A stretch of 64,000 bases of DNA from Novosphingobium sediminicola (GCF_014196525.1 NZ_JACIDX010000012.1:1-64000), one strand, 5' to 3'; counted from the first letter of the stretch, positions 25,856-34,816 are shown. The notes: generated from the letters alone by a model not told the origin. Program-made: numbers and translations.

Positions 25856-26584
25856 GTGCGGGAAACGCTTGCCCCATTGCTGAACAAGTTGAATCAGCTG
25901 GAACCGCTTGCGCAAGAAGACCGGGATGCTTTTCTTGCTCTTCCGTTTCGGCTGAAAGAGGTGGAGGCCGGTCAGGTCATCCTCGATGAAGGGAGCGATA
26001 CGCCCTCCTGCATCGAGCTGCTCGCGGGCTTTACCTATCGCCACCGCACATTGCGCAATGGCGCGCGCCAGATTATTTCAGTGCATATTCCGGACGATTT
26101 CCCCGATCTGCAAAGCGGGCTGCTGGGCACGGCGATCCATACGCTGCAGATGCTGACGCCGGGCAGGCTGGCGCTGTTTCGCGCCGAAGACCTCCAGCGG
26201 CTCGTGTTCGAAAGACCGGCGATACGCAACGCGCTCTGGCGCGAAACGCTGATCGACATATCCATCTGCGGCGAATGGGTCATCAATGTCGGCCGCCGGG
26301 ATGCGCGCGGCCGCATTGCCCATCTTCTTTGCGAATTTGCCATGCGGCTGCGCTCGGCCGGATTGCTTGAGGGCGATTCCTATGAATTGCCCATGACACA
26401 GGATCAGATCGCCGATGCGATCGGTCTGACCGCTGTTCACGTCAACCGCACCCTTCAGGAAATGCGGCGATCGGGATTGATCTATACCGAACGGGGCATC
26501 GTCAAGGTCACGAATTGGATGGGCCTTGCCGCGCTGGGCGATTTTAACCCGCAATATCTTCCCATCGAGCCTGACCGGGGCTGA
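25856..26584 (+). CDS. Crp/Fnr family transcriptional regulator
   Basis: A 242-residue regulator with a cyclic-nucleotide-binding-like beta roll (about residues 15-130) and a C-terminal Crp-type helix-turn-helix (LPMTQDQIADAIGLTAVHVNRTLQEM, about residues 178-203). There is no N-terminal cysteine cluster, so it is not an oxygen-sensing iron-sulfur Fnr. The GTG at 25856 is chosen because AAGGAG lies 9 bases before it; longer in-frame versions start with TTG and lack a ribosome site. It precedes the cyanophycin operon by 70 bp, and its own 3' end forms half of a terminator-like hairpin. It may control the operon, but position is the only evidence. Confidence 0.88.
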   Translation: MRETLAPLLNKLNQLEPLAQEDRDAFLALPFRLKEVEAGQVILDEGSDTPSCIELLAGFTYRHRTLRNGARQIISVHIPDDFPDLQSGLLGTAIHTLQMLTPGRLALFRAEDLQRLVFERPAIRNALWRETLIDISICGEWVINVGRRDARGRIAHLLCEFAMRLRSAGLLEGDSYELPMTQDQIADAIGLTAVHVNRTLQEMRRSGLIYTERGIVKVTNWMGLAALGDFNPQYLPIEPDRG

Positions 26585-26609
26585 ACGCGCCGGTCAGGCT
26601 CGATGGGAA
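26559..26609 (+). terminator. 20-bp stem hairpin with the regulator's stop codon in its loop
   Basis: A perfect 20-bp stem (26559-26578 with 26590-26609; core CCCATCGAGCCTGACC) encloses an 11-base loop that contains the TGA of the Crp/Fnr-type gene. ATTTAG follows, a weak T-tract. The left arm is coding sequence. It probably limits read-through into the cyanophycin operon. Confidence 0.6.
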
Positions 26610-26654
26610 TTTAGCGCTTGCGGCGGTGGAACTTCGCCCGTTCGACAGGCTTTC

Positions 26655-29450
26655 ATGAACACAGGCGCATGGATCCCCAAGGCGCTGATCGGGTGTCCCA
26701 TGATCGCGACTGGAAATACGGGCGTTGAACCACTGGTGGAGGCTGGACCTTCACCGCTCGCCATTCTTGAGCACAACATCTATCGCGGCCCCAGTCTCCA
26801 CGCCGACCGGCCGATGATCCGCATCAAGCTCGATCTGGGCGCCTTGCAGGAATGGCCCACCGATCGTCTGCCCGGCTTTGCCGATCGCGTTCTGGGGCTG
26901 CTTCCTGGGCTGGCGCGGCATGGTTGCTGTTATGGACGTCCGCTGGGGTTTGTCGAAAGGCTGCGCGCCGGAACATGGCTCGGCCATGTGATCGAACATG
27001 TCGCGCTCGAACTTCAGGTGATGGTCGGATACCGCACCGGCCGGGGCAAGACGCGGTCGGTTGCAGGGTATCCGGGCCATTACAATGTCCTTTATGCCTA
27101 TGAGGATGAGGGATGCGGGGTGGCGGCCGGTTCCTATGCGATCCAGATGGTGAGCGCTCTGCTGCCTGATGCCCTTCGTCAAGTGACCGGGCTTGACCGG
27201 CTGGGCGTGCCGGTCGAGGAAGCGGCGCTGGATGTCGAACAGATCAGGGCGAAATTGCGCAGGCATTGCCGAAAGGCGCCCCTTGGCCCCACCACCCGCG
27301 CGCTGGTCGATGCGGCAAGGCGGCGGCGCATCCCGGTTCAGCGTCTCGACAATCAAAGTCTGATCCAGTTTGGCTATGGCCGCCGCCAGAAGCGGATCCG
27401 GGCCAGCATCACCGGCGAGACATCACTGCTGGGGGCCGAGATCGCGGGCAACAAGCAACTGACGCGCGAATTGCTGGCGCTGGCCGGGCTGCCGGTGCCG
27501 CGCGGGGGCGTGGCGGCCAATCTGGCCGAGGCGCGCCTGCTGGCGCAGCGGCTGGGCTGGCCGGTAGTGGTCAAGCCGCAGGACGGCAATCACGGACGCG
27601 GCGTGACAACCTCGGTCGCGGGCGTCGAAATGCTGGAAGAGGCTTTCGCGCTGGCGGAAAAAGGCCGCCGCCGGGTGATCGTCGAACAGCATCTGCCCGG
27701 ATCGGATCACCGCATTCTGGTGGTCGCGGGAAAGATCGTGGCCGTGGCGCAGCGGCAACCGCCCTTTGTCACGGGCGACGGACGCCATTCGATCCGCGAT
27801 CTGGTGGCGATGGTGAATGCCGATCCGGCGCGCGGCCAGGCCCATGAAAACATGCTGACCCGCATTACCTGTGATGACACGGTGGCGATGGTGCTGGCGC
27901 GGGCCGGGATGCATCTCGACAGCGTGCCCTCGGCGGGTCAAAGCGTTTTGCTGCGCGATACGGCTAATCTGTCCTCGGGCGGCACGGCGACCGATCGGAC
28001 AGGCGAGATCCATCCCTTCAACGCCTCGATTGCGCTTCAGGCCGCCGCCATGACGGGGCTGGATGTTTGCGGCATAGACTTTCTGTGCCCCGACATTGCC
28101 CGACCGATCCATGAAACCGGGGGCGGCATTGTCGAGGTCAATGCCGCGCCGGGCTTGCGCATGCATCTGGCGCCCACACAGGGCGAAAGCCGCGATGTGG
28201 CGGGGCCGATCATCGATGCGCTCTTTCCCGGCGGCGCCATGGCGCGCATCCCCATTGTGGCCATCACCGGCACGAACGGTAAATCGACCACCGTGCGCAT
28301 GGTGGGCCGGATCCTGCGCCGGGCGGGACATAATGTAGGCATGACCACCACCAGCGGCCTGTATCATAACGAGCATCTGATGAAGCCCTATGACGCCACC
28401 GGGCCGAAAAGCGCGCGCGCGGTTCTGGCCAATCCGCTGGTGGATGTGGCGGTGCTGGAAACGGCGCGGGGCGGCATTCTGCGTGAAGGGCTGGGGTTTG
28501 ACCGCTGCGATGTGGGCGCGGTGCTGAATGTGGCCGAGGATCATCTGGGGCTGAAAGGCATCGACACGCTCGAACAGATGGCCGATCTCAAGGCCGTGGT
28601 GCCGCGCGCGGTCCATCGCCATGGCTATGTGGTGCTCAATGCCGATGATCCGATGTGCCGCCGCATGGCCGCCCGCGCCGGGGGGCAGGTCGTCTGGTTC
28701 TCGATGTGCGAGGGGGGCATTATGCCGGGACCGGTAAAGGACCATGTGGCCGATGGCGGCATGGCGGCGCTGCGCGATGGCGAGGATCTGGTGCTTTGCC
28801 GCGACGGGCAGCGCACCGTCCTGATCCGCGCGGCCGACATACCCGCGACCCATGGCGGAACGGTGCATTTCAACATCGCCAATGCGCTGGCCGCCGCCGC
28901 CATATGCAGCGCGCGCGGGGTGCCGCCCGCGCTGATCCGCGATGGTCTGGCCTCTTTTGCCAGTTCGTTTGAGGACAATCCGGGCAGGCTCAATATCCAT
29001 GACGCCCATGGCATCCGCTTTCTGGTCGATTACGCGCATAATCCGGCGGGCCTGCGCGCGCTGGGCGATGTGATTGCCCATATGCGGGGCGATCATGCGC
29101 GGGTTCTGGGCATGGTGAGCATACCGGGCGACCGGCGCGACAGCGATATTGCCGAGATGGGGCGGCTGGCCGCCGGTCTGTTCGACGAGGTGGTCTTTCG
29201 CGAGACATCCGACGGGCGCGGCCGGGCGCGGGGCGAGATCAACGCCATCATGACGGCGGGCGCGCTGGAGGCGGGCATGGACCCTTGCCGGGTGCGGCGG
29301 GTGCTGGATGAAGACATTGCCGCACAAAGGCTGATCGCGATGGCGCGGCCGGGCGATCTGGTGGTTCTGCTGCCCACCTCGATCAAGGCAGTGTGGGAAC
29401 AGGTGCTGGCCTATCGCCCGGATATGGCCGCCGCGATGGCGCCGTCATGA
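26655..29450 (+). CDS. cphA: Cyanophycin synthetase
   Basis: A 931-residue enzyme that builds the storage polymer multi-L-arginyl-poly-L-aspartate from Asp, Arg and ATP in the cytoplasm. The three expected parts are an N-terminal domain (NIYRGPSLHADRPMIRIKLDL), an ATP-grasp domain (VVKPQDGNHGRGV near residue 306, GIDFLCPDI and VEVNAAPGLRMHL) and a Mur-ligase-like domain with P-loop GTNGKST at 539-545 and DYAHNPAGL near residue 790. Length fits CphA1. Start ATG 26655 is the best of weak options; ATG 26700 is possible. Its stop overlaps the next gene by 4 bp. Confidence 0.95.
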   Translation: MNTGAWIPKALIGCPMIATGNTGVEPLVEAGPSPLAILEHNIYRGPSLHADRPMIRIKLDLGALQEWPTDRLPGFADRVLGLLPGLARHGCCYGRPLGFVERLRAGTWLGHVIEHVALELQVMVGYRTGRGKTRSVAGYPGHYNVLYAYEDEGCGVAAGSYAIQMVSALLPDALRQVTGLDRLGVPVEEAALDVEQIRAKLRRHCRKAPLGPTTRALVDAARRRRIPVQRLDNQSLIQFGYGRRQKRIRASITGETSLLGAEIAGNKQLTRELLALAGLPVPRGGVAANLAEARLLAQRLGWPVVVKPQDGNHGRGVTTSVAGVEMLEEAFALAEKGRRRVIVEQHLPGSDHRILVVAGKIVAVAQRQPPFVTGDGRHSIRDLVAMVNADPARGQAHENMLTRITCDDTVAMVLARAGMHLDSVPSAGQSVLLRDTANLSSGGTATDRTGEIHPFNASIALQAAAMTGLDVCGIDFLCPDIARPIHETGGGIVEVNAAPGLRMHLAPTQGESRDVAGPIIDALFPGGAMARIPIVAITGTNGKSTTVRMVGRILRRAGHNVGMTTTSGLYHNEHLMKPYDATGPKSARAVLANPLVDVAVLETARGGILREGLGFDRCDVGAVLNVAEDHLGLKGIDTLEQMADLKAVVPRAVHRHGYVVLNADDPMCRRMAARAGGQVVWFSMCEGGIMPGPVKDHVADGGMAALRDGEDLVLCRDGQRTVLIRAADIPATHGGTVHFNIANALAAAAICSARGVPPALIRDGLASFASSFEDNPGRLNIHDAHGIRFLVDYAHNPAGLRALGDVIAHMRGDHARVLGMVSIPGDRRDSDIAEMGRLAAGLFDEVVFRETSDGRGRARGEINAIMTAGALEAGMDPCRVRRVLDEDIAAQRLIAMARPGDLVVLLPTSIKAVWEQVLAYRPDMAAAMAPS

Positions 29451-30322
29451 ACTGGGCGGTGATTGTTCATGGCGGGGCGCGAACCATTGCCCCCGCGATG
29501 CAGGCGCGCAACCGGACCGGATGCGCCGCGGCCGCAGGCTTGGGCGCGGCGTGTCTGGCGTCGGGCGCATCGGCGGTCGAGGCGGTGGCGGCCGCGATTG
29601 CCGCGCTGGAGGACAATCCGGTTTTCAATGCAGGCTATGGCTCGGTGTTGACCAGCGCAGGCACAGTGGAAATGGATGCCGCGCTGATGGATGGGCAGAC
29701 GCTGGACGTGGGGGCGGTGGCCTGCGTAAGACGGTTGCGCCATCCCATTCGCGCGGCCGGAGCGCTGTTGCGCGCGGGCCCCGTGTTTCTGTGCGGACAG
29801 GGGGCGGAGGATTTCGCGGTCGAGGCCGGACTGGCCCTCTGCTCGCCCGAGGCGATGATCGCGCCGGAGCGGGCGGCGGGGCAAGGCCATGATACGGTGG
29901 GCGCGGTGGCCATGGATGCCTGCGGCCATATTGCGGCGGGCACATCGACCGGGGGCCTGTCGGGCAAGCGGCCCGGCAGGATCGGGGATTCGCCGCTGCC
30001 GGGATGCGGATTGCTGGCCGACGATACGCTGGGCGGGGTGGCGCTGTCGGGCGAGGGCGAGGCGATGATCCGGGTCACGCTGGCGGCGTATATCCTGCAT
30101 GGATTGGCCGACAGGGGCGCGATGGAGGCGGCGCGCCTGCTGCCCGCGCGGATGGCGCGGGTGGGCGGCGAGGCGGGGGCGATTGTCATCGACCGTTTCG
30201 GGTCATTCGGCGTGGCGCATAACAGCCGCCATTTCGCCGTGGGGCTGCAGACCGCAGGCATGGCAGGCCCCATCGGCCTGATCGACGCCGGGGAATGGGA
30301 GGTGCAAGGCCATGGCCGATGA
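29447..30322 (+). CDS. iaaA: Isoaspartyl peptidase / plant-type L-asparaginase
   Basis: A 291-residue N-terminal-nucleophile hydrolase. It cleaves beta-aspartyl dipeptides, including the beta-Asp-Arg released by cyanophycinase, to Asp and Arg. The precursor is cut before Thr150 in HDTVGAVAMD; family members usually have HGTVGAVA, so the preceding Gly is Asp here. GTSTGGLSGKRPGRIGDSPL matches the substrate-binding region. It starts within the cphA stop (ATGA) and overlaps the cyanophycinase gene by 11 bp, so the three are one operon covering synthesis and full breakdown of the polymer. Confidence 0.93.
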   Translation: MNWAVIVHGGARTIAPAMQARNRTGCAAAAGLGAACLASGASAVEAVAAAIAALEDNPVFNAGYGSVLTSAGTVEMDAALMDGQTLDVGAVACVRRLRHPIRAAGALLRAGPVFLCGQGAEDFAVEAGLALCSPEAMIAPERAAGQGHDTVGAVAMDACGHIAAGTSTGGLSGKRPGRIGDSPLPGCGLLADDTLGGVALSGEGEAMIRVTLAAYILHGLADRGAMEAARLLPARMARVGGEAGAIVIDRFGSFGVAHNSRHFAVGLQTAGMAGPIGLIDAGEWEVQGHGR

Positions 30323-31112
30323 ACCCGGCCCCCTGATCATCATCGGCGGGCATGAGGACAAGGAGGGCGACAAGCTTATCCTGCGCGAGGTGGCCGAGCG
30401 GGTCGGGGCGCGCCGACTGGTTCTGGCCACGGTGGCAAGCCGCGAGCCGGAGGGCTATTTCGAAACCTATTCCCGGGCCTTCGCCGATCTTGGCCTGCAT
30501 GATCTGGTCGAACTCTATCTGCATGAACGCGCCGAGACGCTGGACGCCCATGTTGCGGACATCTTTGCCGGAGCGGGCGGCGTGTTTTTCACCGGCGGCG
30601 ATCAGTTGCGCATATCCTCACAGATCGGCGACACGCCCGTCGAGCATCTGGTGCGCGACCTGCACCGGCGCGGCGGCGTGGTGGCGGGCACGTCGGCGGG
30701 CGCTTCGGTGATGAGCGAGACGATGCTGGTGCGCGGGACGAACCGGGAATCGCACAGGATCGGCGATCTGCATATGGCGCCGGGGCTGGGGCTGGTGCGC
30801 GATATCATCATCGACCAGCATTTTGCCGAGCGCGGACGGATCGGGCGTCTGCTGGGTGCGGTGGCGCAAAACCCGCGCGTGCTGGGGCTGGGCATTGACG
30901 AGGATACCGCGATGGTGCTGACCGGCAACCGGTTTCGGGTGATCGGATCGGGGGCGATCTATGCGATTGACGGGGCGGGCGTCACCCATTCCAATATTGC
31001 CGAGGCCAGCCCGGAAAAGACGCTGTCCATGCATGAGGTGCGCCTGCATGTGCTGAGCGGGGGGGACTGCTTCGATCTGGAAACGCGCCAGCCCGCCCTG
31101 CCGCCCTGTTAG
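30312..31112 (+). CDS. cphB: Cyanophycinase
   Basis: A 266-residue S51-type serine exopeptidase that releases beta-Asp-Arg dipeptides from cyanophycin. The nucleophile is Ser128 in VAGTSAGASVMSE. FTGGDQLRI, DQHFAERGRIGRL and LGLGIDEDTA are family motifs. There is no signal peptide, so it acts on intracellular granules. It is last in the operon, overlaps iaaA and ends convergent to the diiron-protein gene 21 bp away, with a short GC stem (GCCGCC/GGCGGC) at the junction. Confidence 0.95.
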   Translation: MADEPGPLIIIGGHEDKEGDKLILREVAERVGARRLVLATVASREPEGYFETYSRAFADLGLHDLVELYLHERAETLDAHVADIFAGAGGVFFTGGDQLRISSQIGDTPVEHLVRDLHRRGGVVAGTSAGASVMSETMLVRGTNRESHRIGDLHMAPGLGLVRDIIIDQHFAERGRIGRLLGAVAQNPRVLGLGIDEDTAMVLTGNRFRVIGSGAIYAIDGAGVTHSNIAEASPEKTLSMHEVRLHVLSGGDCFDLETRQPALPPC

Positions 31113-31133
31113 GCGGCCCGTCAGGCGTCCGCA

Positions 31134-32036
31134 TCAGACGTTTTGGCGCCACAGGTGATCGCGATAGCGTTCAAAACAGCGCGCGCCGCACAGCAGCCGC
31201 ATCAGCGCGCCTTCGGCCATGGCGGTGGCGCGGCGCGGATCTTCCTCGACCAGGGGGCGCAGCGCCTCGCGGTTCCAGTCCTCGCTGTGCTTGACGTCCA
31301 GCACGGCATGGAGGTCGAAATAATGCCGCTCCTTGCCGCTCAGGCCCAGACGCCGCAGCCCCTGCGCCACCAGCGCCGAGCGCCCCGGCGCGGTCAGTTC
31401 GATCACCCCCAGCACGCCCACCGAATGCCACGCGAAATGGCGGTTGGTGGCCATGCCGGTCATCGCATTGGCCAGCGCCAGACTTTCCCAGACCGTGTTT
31501 TCGATGGAGGGATCGACGCGCAAGGTGCGCACCAGTTCATCCAGCATCGGCCCATGCATTCCCTTGGCATTGCCGCGCCCCATCTCGTCCCAGTAATTGC
31601 GCGCCAGTTCGAGTTTGGCGGCCACTGGCAGCTTGACCTGGGTAAAGGCGACCAGATCGTCGAAACCGGCTTCCCCGGCCGCTTCCTGTTCAAAGAACCA
31701 TCGCATCTGCTCAAAGGTTGCGTGCTGGGCCAGCCATGGGAAAAGCGGGTCGCCTTGCCCCGGCCCGGTCAGGCAAAGATCCTCGAACCATGCGACAAAG
31801 CCATCGGCGGTGCGGGGCGCATGGGATGCCCGTTCGGCAACCGCGCCGCGCAATTCTTCGAGAAAGCTCGTTTCCATGAGCCGGAAATGGCGCTCCCGCT
31901 CGAAATGATCGTCCCAGTCGCCGATGGGGAACTGGGGGCTGAGCCGGCGGCGGTTCCAACGGGCAAGATCCTGCTGAAACGGCGCCGTATAGCATGGCTG
32001 GGCTTTGGGCGGGGGCAAGATGGTCATGGTTTTCAT
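31134..32036 (-). CDS. Haem-oxygenase-like diiron protein (iron-containing redox enzyme family)
   Basis: A 300-residue alpha-helical protein of the TENA/haem-oxygenase-like 'iron-containing redox enzyme' family. Likely metal ligands are Glu in WFFEQEAAGEAGFDD, residues in NYWDEMGRGNAKGMHGPM, Glu in GVLGVIELTAPGR, and Asp/His in YFDLHAVLDVKHSEDW. Characterised relatives use O2 to cleave or hydroxylate amino acids or fatty acids. It lies 55 bp after the methyltransferase on the same strand, so the pair is probably one unit, convergent to the cyanophycin operon. A role with arginine- or aspartate-derived compounds is only a guess from that context. Confidence 0.8.
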   Translation of the reverse strand: MKTMTILPPPKAQPCYTAPFQQDLARWNRRRLSPQFPIGDWDDHFERERHFRLMETSFLEELRGAVAERASHAPRTADGFVAWFEDLCLTGPGQGDPLFPWLAQHATFEQMRWFFEQEAAGEAGFDDLVAFTQVKLPVAAKLELARNYWDEMGRGNAKGMHGPMLDELVRTLRVDPSIENTVWESLALANAMTGMATNRHFAWHSVGVLGVIELTAPGRSALVAQGLRRLGLSGKERHYFDLHAVLDVKHSEDWNREALRPLVEEDPRRATAMAEGALMRLLCGARCFERYRDHLWRQNV

Positions 32037-32091
32037 GATGATGAAACGGCGCCGTTATGGCGATGTTCCGCGCGCGGAGAGGGTCTTGCCC

Positions 32092-33084
32092 TCAACCCAT
32101 GTTAGGACTTTTGGGCAGGGCCAGCACCGCGCCGATGGCGGCGATGCGTTCGACATGACGGTAAAGGGGGCGGTCCAATTCCTCGCCAAACACATCGGGG
32201 TCGATTTCGCGGTAATGCATGGTGCAGCCATGCTCTCGCGCCAGCCTTTCCAGCGTCGCACGCATCCGGTCCTCGCCCAAGACAATCGCGCTGCCGCTGT
32301 AGAGATACAATTGCCCGCCCGGCCGCAATCGGGGCAGCGCGCGACGGGCGATTTCCATGCTGATCTGGGCGCCGTGCCATTGGCCCCCGTCGCGATAGGC
32401 GCGTTTTTCGTCGTCGGCCATATAGGGCGGATTGGCGATGATGCGGTCCACCATGCCCGCGATCGGATCGAGATAGGCCCCAAGCGCCATGTCGCAGAAC
32501 AGACCTGCCGCATGGGCATTGACCTGCGCCAGCATCAGCGCCTGCGGATTGATGTCGGTCATCGTGATCCGCAGTTCGGGGAAGGCCCGCGCCGTCGCGA
32601 TGGCCCCTGCGCCCGCGCCGGTGCCGATATCGACCAGACTTTCGCCCGGCCGGGGCGGATGGCGCGTCATCTCGCCCAGCACGAAATCGACAAAGCGATA
32701 GCTGTCCGGACCAAAGAACACCGCATCGGCCAAGGATGTGGGATAGGCCGAATGCAGCAGCAGATCCTTGCCAAGGCTGGAAACGCGATAGCGCGACCGG
32801 AAGCGGCCATCGGGCAGGCTGTCGAGAGCCTGCGCGGTCTGGAGAAGGGCCAGAACAGGCGAAGGCAGCACCTCCGGCTCGAAAGGCAGGCTCCAGCCCA
32901 GCACATCGCGCAGGTTCAGCGCCTGTTGCTCGGACCTGTTGGCCAGCACGCGGCCGTGGGTCGCCGGGGTCGGGGTGATGAAGCGATAATGCTGCGCCTT
33001 GAGGCTGGCAAGCAGCTCCACGAGTGCTTCGTCCCGAACCCCGTCGGCGGCGGAAAATGCGCTGTCTGGTGAAAAGATCGACAT
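32092..33084 (-). CDS. SAM-dependent methyltransferase with NPPY motif
   Basis: A 330-residue class I methyltransferase. The SAM-binding motif is DIGTGAGAGAIATA, and IIANPPYMADDEKR carries the NPPY tetrapeptide typical of enzymes methylating an amide or exocyclic nitrogen, such as HemK/PrmC. The N-terminal third is a separate domain as in a group of uncharacterised HemK-like proteins. ATG 33084 is preferred; a TTG 60 bases upstream is also open but overlaps the relic kinase gene. It is paired with the diiron protein, so the two may act in series on one substrate. Confidence 0.8.
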   Translation of the reverse strand: MSIFSPDSAFSAADGVRDEALVELLASLKAQHYRFITPTPATHGRVLANRSEQQALNLRDVLGWSLPFEPEVLPSPVLALLQTAQALDSLPDGRFRSRYRVSSLGKDLLLHSAYPTSLADAVFFGPDSYRFVDFVLGEMTRHPPRPGESLVDIGTGAGAGAIATARAFPELRITMTDINPQALMLAQVNAHAAGLFCDMALGAYLDPIAGMVDRIIANPPYMADDEKRAYRDGGQWHGAQISMEIARRALPRLRPGGQLYLYSGSAIVLGEDRMRATLERLAREHGCTMHYREIDPDVFGEELDRPLYRHVERIAAIGAVLALPKSPNMG

Positions 33085-33118
33085 AAAAGCCCAACGTTCG
33101 GCCGGGCAAATAGTGCCA

Positions 33119-33935
33119 TCAGGAGGAGAGGGTTTCCCGGTCAAAAGACATGTCGATCACCAGACGGTCGGGCTGCCAGTTGCGATGGATGGCCGCATTG
33201 AGCACGTGCGTCGCCATGGTTTCAAGAGGGGGCCGAAACCTTTGGTCAGGGGCGCCGAGAGCGGGGCGGGCGGCCCTGTTTCGGCCCAGATCAGCCGGAT
33301 CCTGGGCCCGATAACCGCCATTTCGATCTGCAACAGGCCCTCCACAGATCGCAGCGCCCCGTATTTGGCCGAATTGGTGGCCAGTTCATGCAGCAGCAGC
33401 GCAATGGAGGGCAGGCTGCGTGGACCGAATCATGGCATTGGTGCCGCGGATTTCTATGTGTTGGTTTGACCGGCTCTCAAAAGGCTTGAGGATGGTCTCG
33501 AGCAGATCGCGCAGCGAGATGGCGCCGGTGCGATGACCTTCCTGAGGCAGACGGGCGCTGGTCTCGTGGGCCTGCGCCAGAGCGACAAGGCGCGATTGCA
33601 GATCGGCGGCAAAACCATCGATCGTCTCGGCCTCGCGCCTGCACAGCGCCACCAGTCCATTGGCCAGCATAAAGAGGTTTTTGATGCGATGGTTCATTTC
33701 ATGGAGGATCAACTGCCGCTGTTCGGCCATCCGGCGCGATAGAGTGATGTCGCGCGCCACTTTTGACGCGCCGATCAACCGGCCCGTCGCATCGTGGACC
33801 GGCGAAATGGTCAGGGAAACGTCGATCAGACTGCCATCCTTGCGCTTGCGCACCGTTTCAAAATGGCGGGTCATGATGCCCGCCCTGATATTGGCGATGA
33901 TGGCGTCTTCTTCGTGGCGGCGACCGAACGGGTCC
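33119..33935 (-). pseudogene. Broken PAS / HWE-family sensor histidine kinase
   Basis: The C-terminal part of a PAS-HWE kinase is spread over three frames. PAS-end motifs (HFETVRKRKDGSLIDVSLTI) and the phosphoacceptor LHEMNHRIKNLF are in one frame to about 33431. A 1-base shift then moves LPSIALLLHELATNSAKYGA (N box) and IRLIWAETG (the WxE motif) to a second frame. A further shift near 33225 puts the tail (ending DRETLSS) in a third, with the original stop at 33119. The 5' end is cut off at about 33935 by an IS3-type transposase fragment. No functional kinase can be made. Confidence 0.8.
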
Positions 33936-34117
33936 GCAAGAAGGTCTATCGGTCACGCGATCAGGCCAGAGCCGACGTGTTCGATTATATCGAGCGTTTC
34001 TACAATCCCATCCGCAGGCACTCGACCCTGGGCTATCTCAGCCCTATCGACTTCGAACGCCAGGCGGGGGGAGCCTAAAGAAGCTTATCTCGGTGTCCAT
34101 CAAACGGGCAGCAGGCC
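33935..34117 (+). mobile_element. IS3-family insertion sequence, 3' remnant
   Basis: The C-terminal end of an IS3-type OrfB transposase (TERVRKKVYRSRDQARADVF, YIERFYNPIRRHSTLGYLSP) runs to a stop at 34078. Then comes a short tail ending about 34117 that probably includes the IS right end. The catalytic core and left end are missing. It truncates the kinase on one side and the integrase fragment on the other. Junctions are good to about 10 bp. Confidence 0.75.
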
Positions 34118-34430
34118 ATGCCGCGTAATGCTTCGTCTTTGGTGTGACGAGCGACCCTTTCAGATTGGCCGAGACATCATACTGCGCGGCCCGTGACAAT
34201 CGCATAGCGGAAGATTGTGCCGAACGTGCTGCGCAGGCGATTGGCGGTCTCATGGCGTCCACGCAATCCAATTTTTCGAAGCACATCAAGCAATTCGGGC
34301 GCCGTCAGTTTCGTGATAGGGCGGCCGCCGATATCGGGTTTGGCAAAATCGAGCAGCCAGCGCAGCTTGGATATGGTCGAGGTCGAGCGGGCCAATAGGA
34401 ATGGCGGAATTCTGCCGTTTCTAGATGCCC
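34118..34430 (-). pseudogene. P4-type tyrosine integrase fragment
   Basis: The central part of a phage-integrase-family protein of the P4/DUF4102 type. LLDFAKPDIGGRPITKLTAP, then RGRHETANRLRSTFGTIFRY, then after a frameshift near 34195 DVSANLKGSLVTPKTKHYAA. These match the core-binding region of tRNA-targeting integrases. Both the N-terminal DUF4102 part and the catalytic domain are gone. Its place 35 bp past the tRNA-Phe 3' end marks a former genomic island site. Confidence 0.75.
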
Positions 34431-34464
34431 TAGGACGGTCTCAGATGTGTCTGGAAGGGGGCAA

Positions 34465-34540
34465 TGGTGCCTGGGGACGGGATCGAACCGCCGACACCGT
34501 GATTTTCAGTCACGTGCTCTACCAACTGAGCTACCCAGGC
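34465..34540 (-). tRNA. tRNA-Phe (GAA)
   Basis: A 76-nt cloverleaf on the minus strand. The acceptor stem is GCCTGGG paired with CCCAGGC, the D-arm contains AGCTCAGTTGGTAGAGC, the anticodon loop CTGAAAA carries GAA, and the T-loop is GGTTCGATCC. CCA is encoded. It follows yacG on the same strand, the order found in many sphingomonads. Its 3' end was probably an island attachment site, given the adjacent integrase relic. Confidence 0.96.
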
Positions 34541-34654
34541 ATTACCATTTTTCACCGTTTAGGAGAGGATGTTGTCATCGCCTCGCTGCCGGTGGACGGG
34601 CCTATGGCTAACCGGATCGGTCTTGGCAAGCCAAAAAAACACATTCGATGAAAC

Positions 34655-34816
34655 TTATTTGTCATCCTCCCCATTTGCGGGGTTTCCGGGCAGGGCATAG
34701 CCGTCCGACAGCCACTGCATTAGGTCGCGATCGCGGCAACGGGTTGAGCAAAATGGTTTATGTGATTCGCTGCGGGGCTTGCCGCAGACCGGGCATTTGC
34801 GATTTTGTTGGGTCAT
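34655..34816 (-). CDS. yacG: DNA gyrase inhibitor / zinc protein YacG
   Basis: A 53-residue zinc-finger protein. CPVCGKP and [15 protein letters not shown] provide the four cysteines (CX2C and CX3C) that bind zinc; E. coli YacG inhibits gyrase by binding GyrB. The ATG at 34816 overlaps the stop of the RNase E/G-like gene by 4 bp (ATGA), so longer in-frame versions running into that gene are rejected. It is last in the infA-maf-ribonuclease-yacG operon before tRNA-Phe. Confidence 0.93.
   Translation of the reverse strand: MTQQNRKCPVCGKPRSESHKPFCSTRCRDRDLMQWLSDGYALPGNPANGEDDK

Noticed and set aside
25856..26584. Regulator considered as an oxygen-sensing Fnr
   Set aside because: There is no N-terminal cysteine cluster for an iron-sulfur centre, so only the general Crp/Fnr family is called.
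27423..29327. A 634-codon minus-strand open frame opposite cphA
   Set aside because: Its composition is typical of antisense frames in GC-rich genes (His, Arg, Gln rich) and it overlaps a gene with intact ATP-grasp and P-loop motifs.
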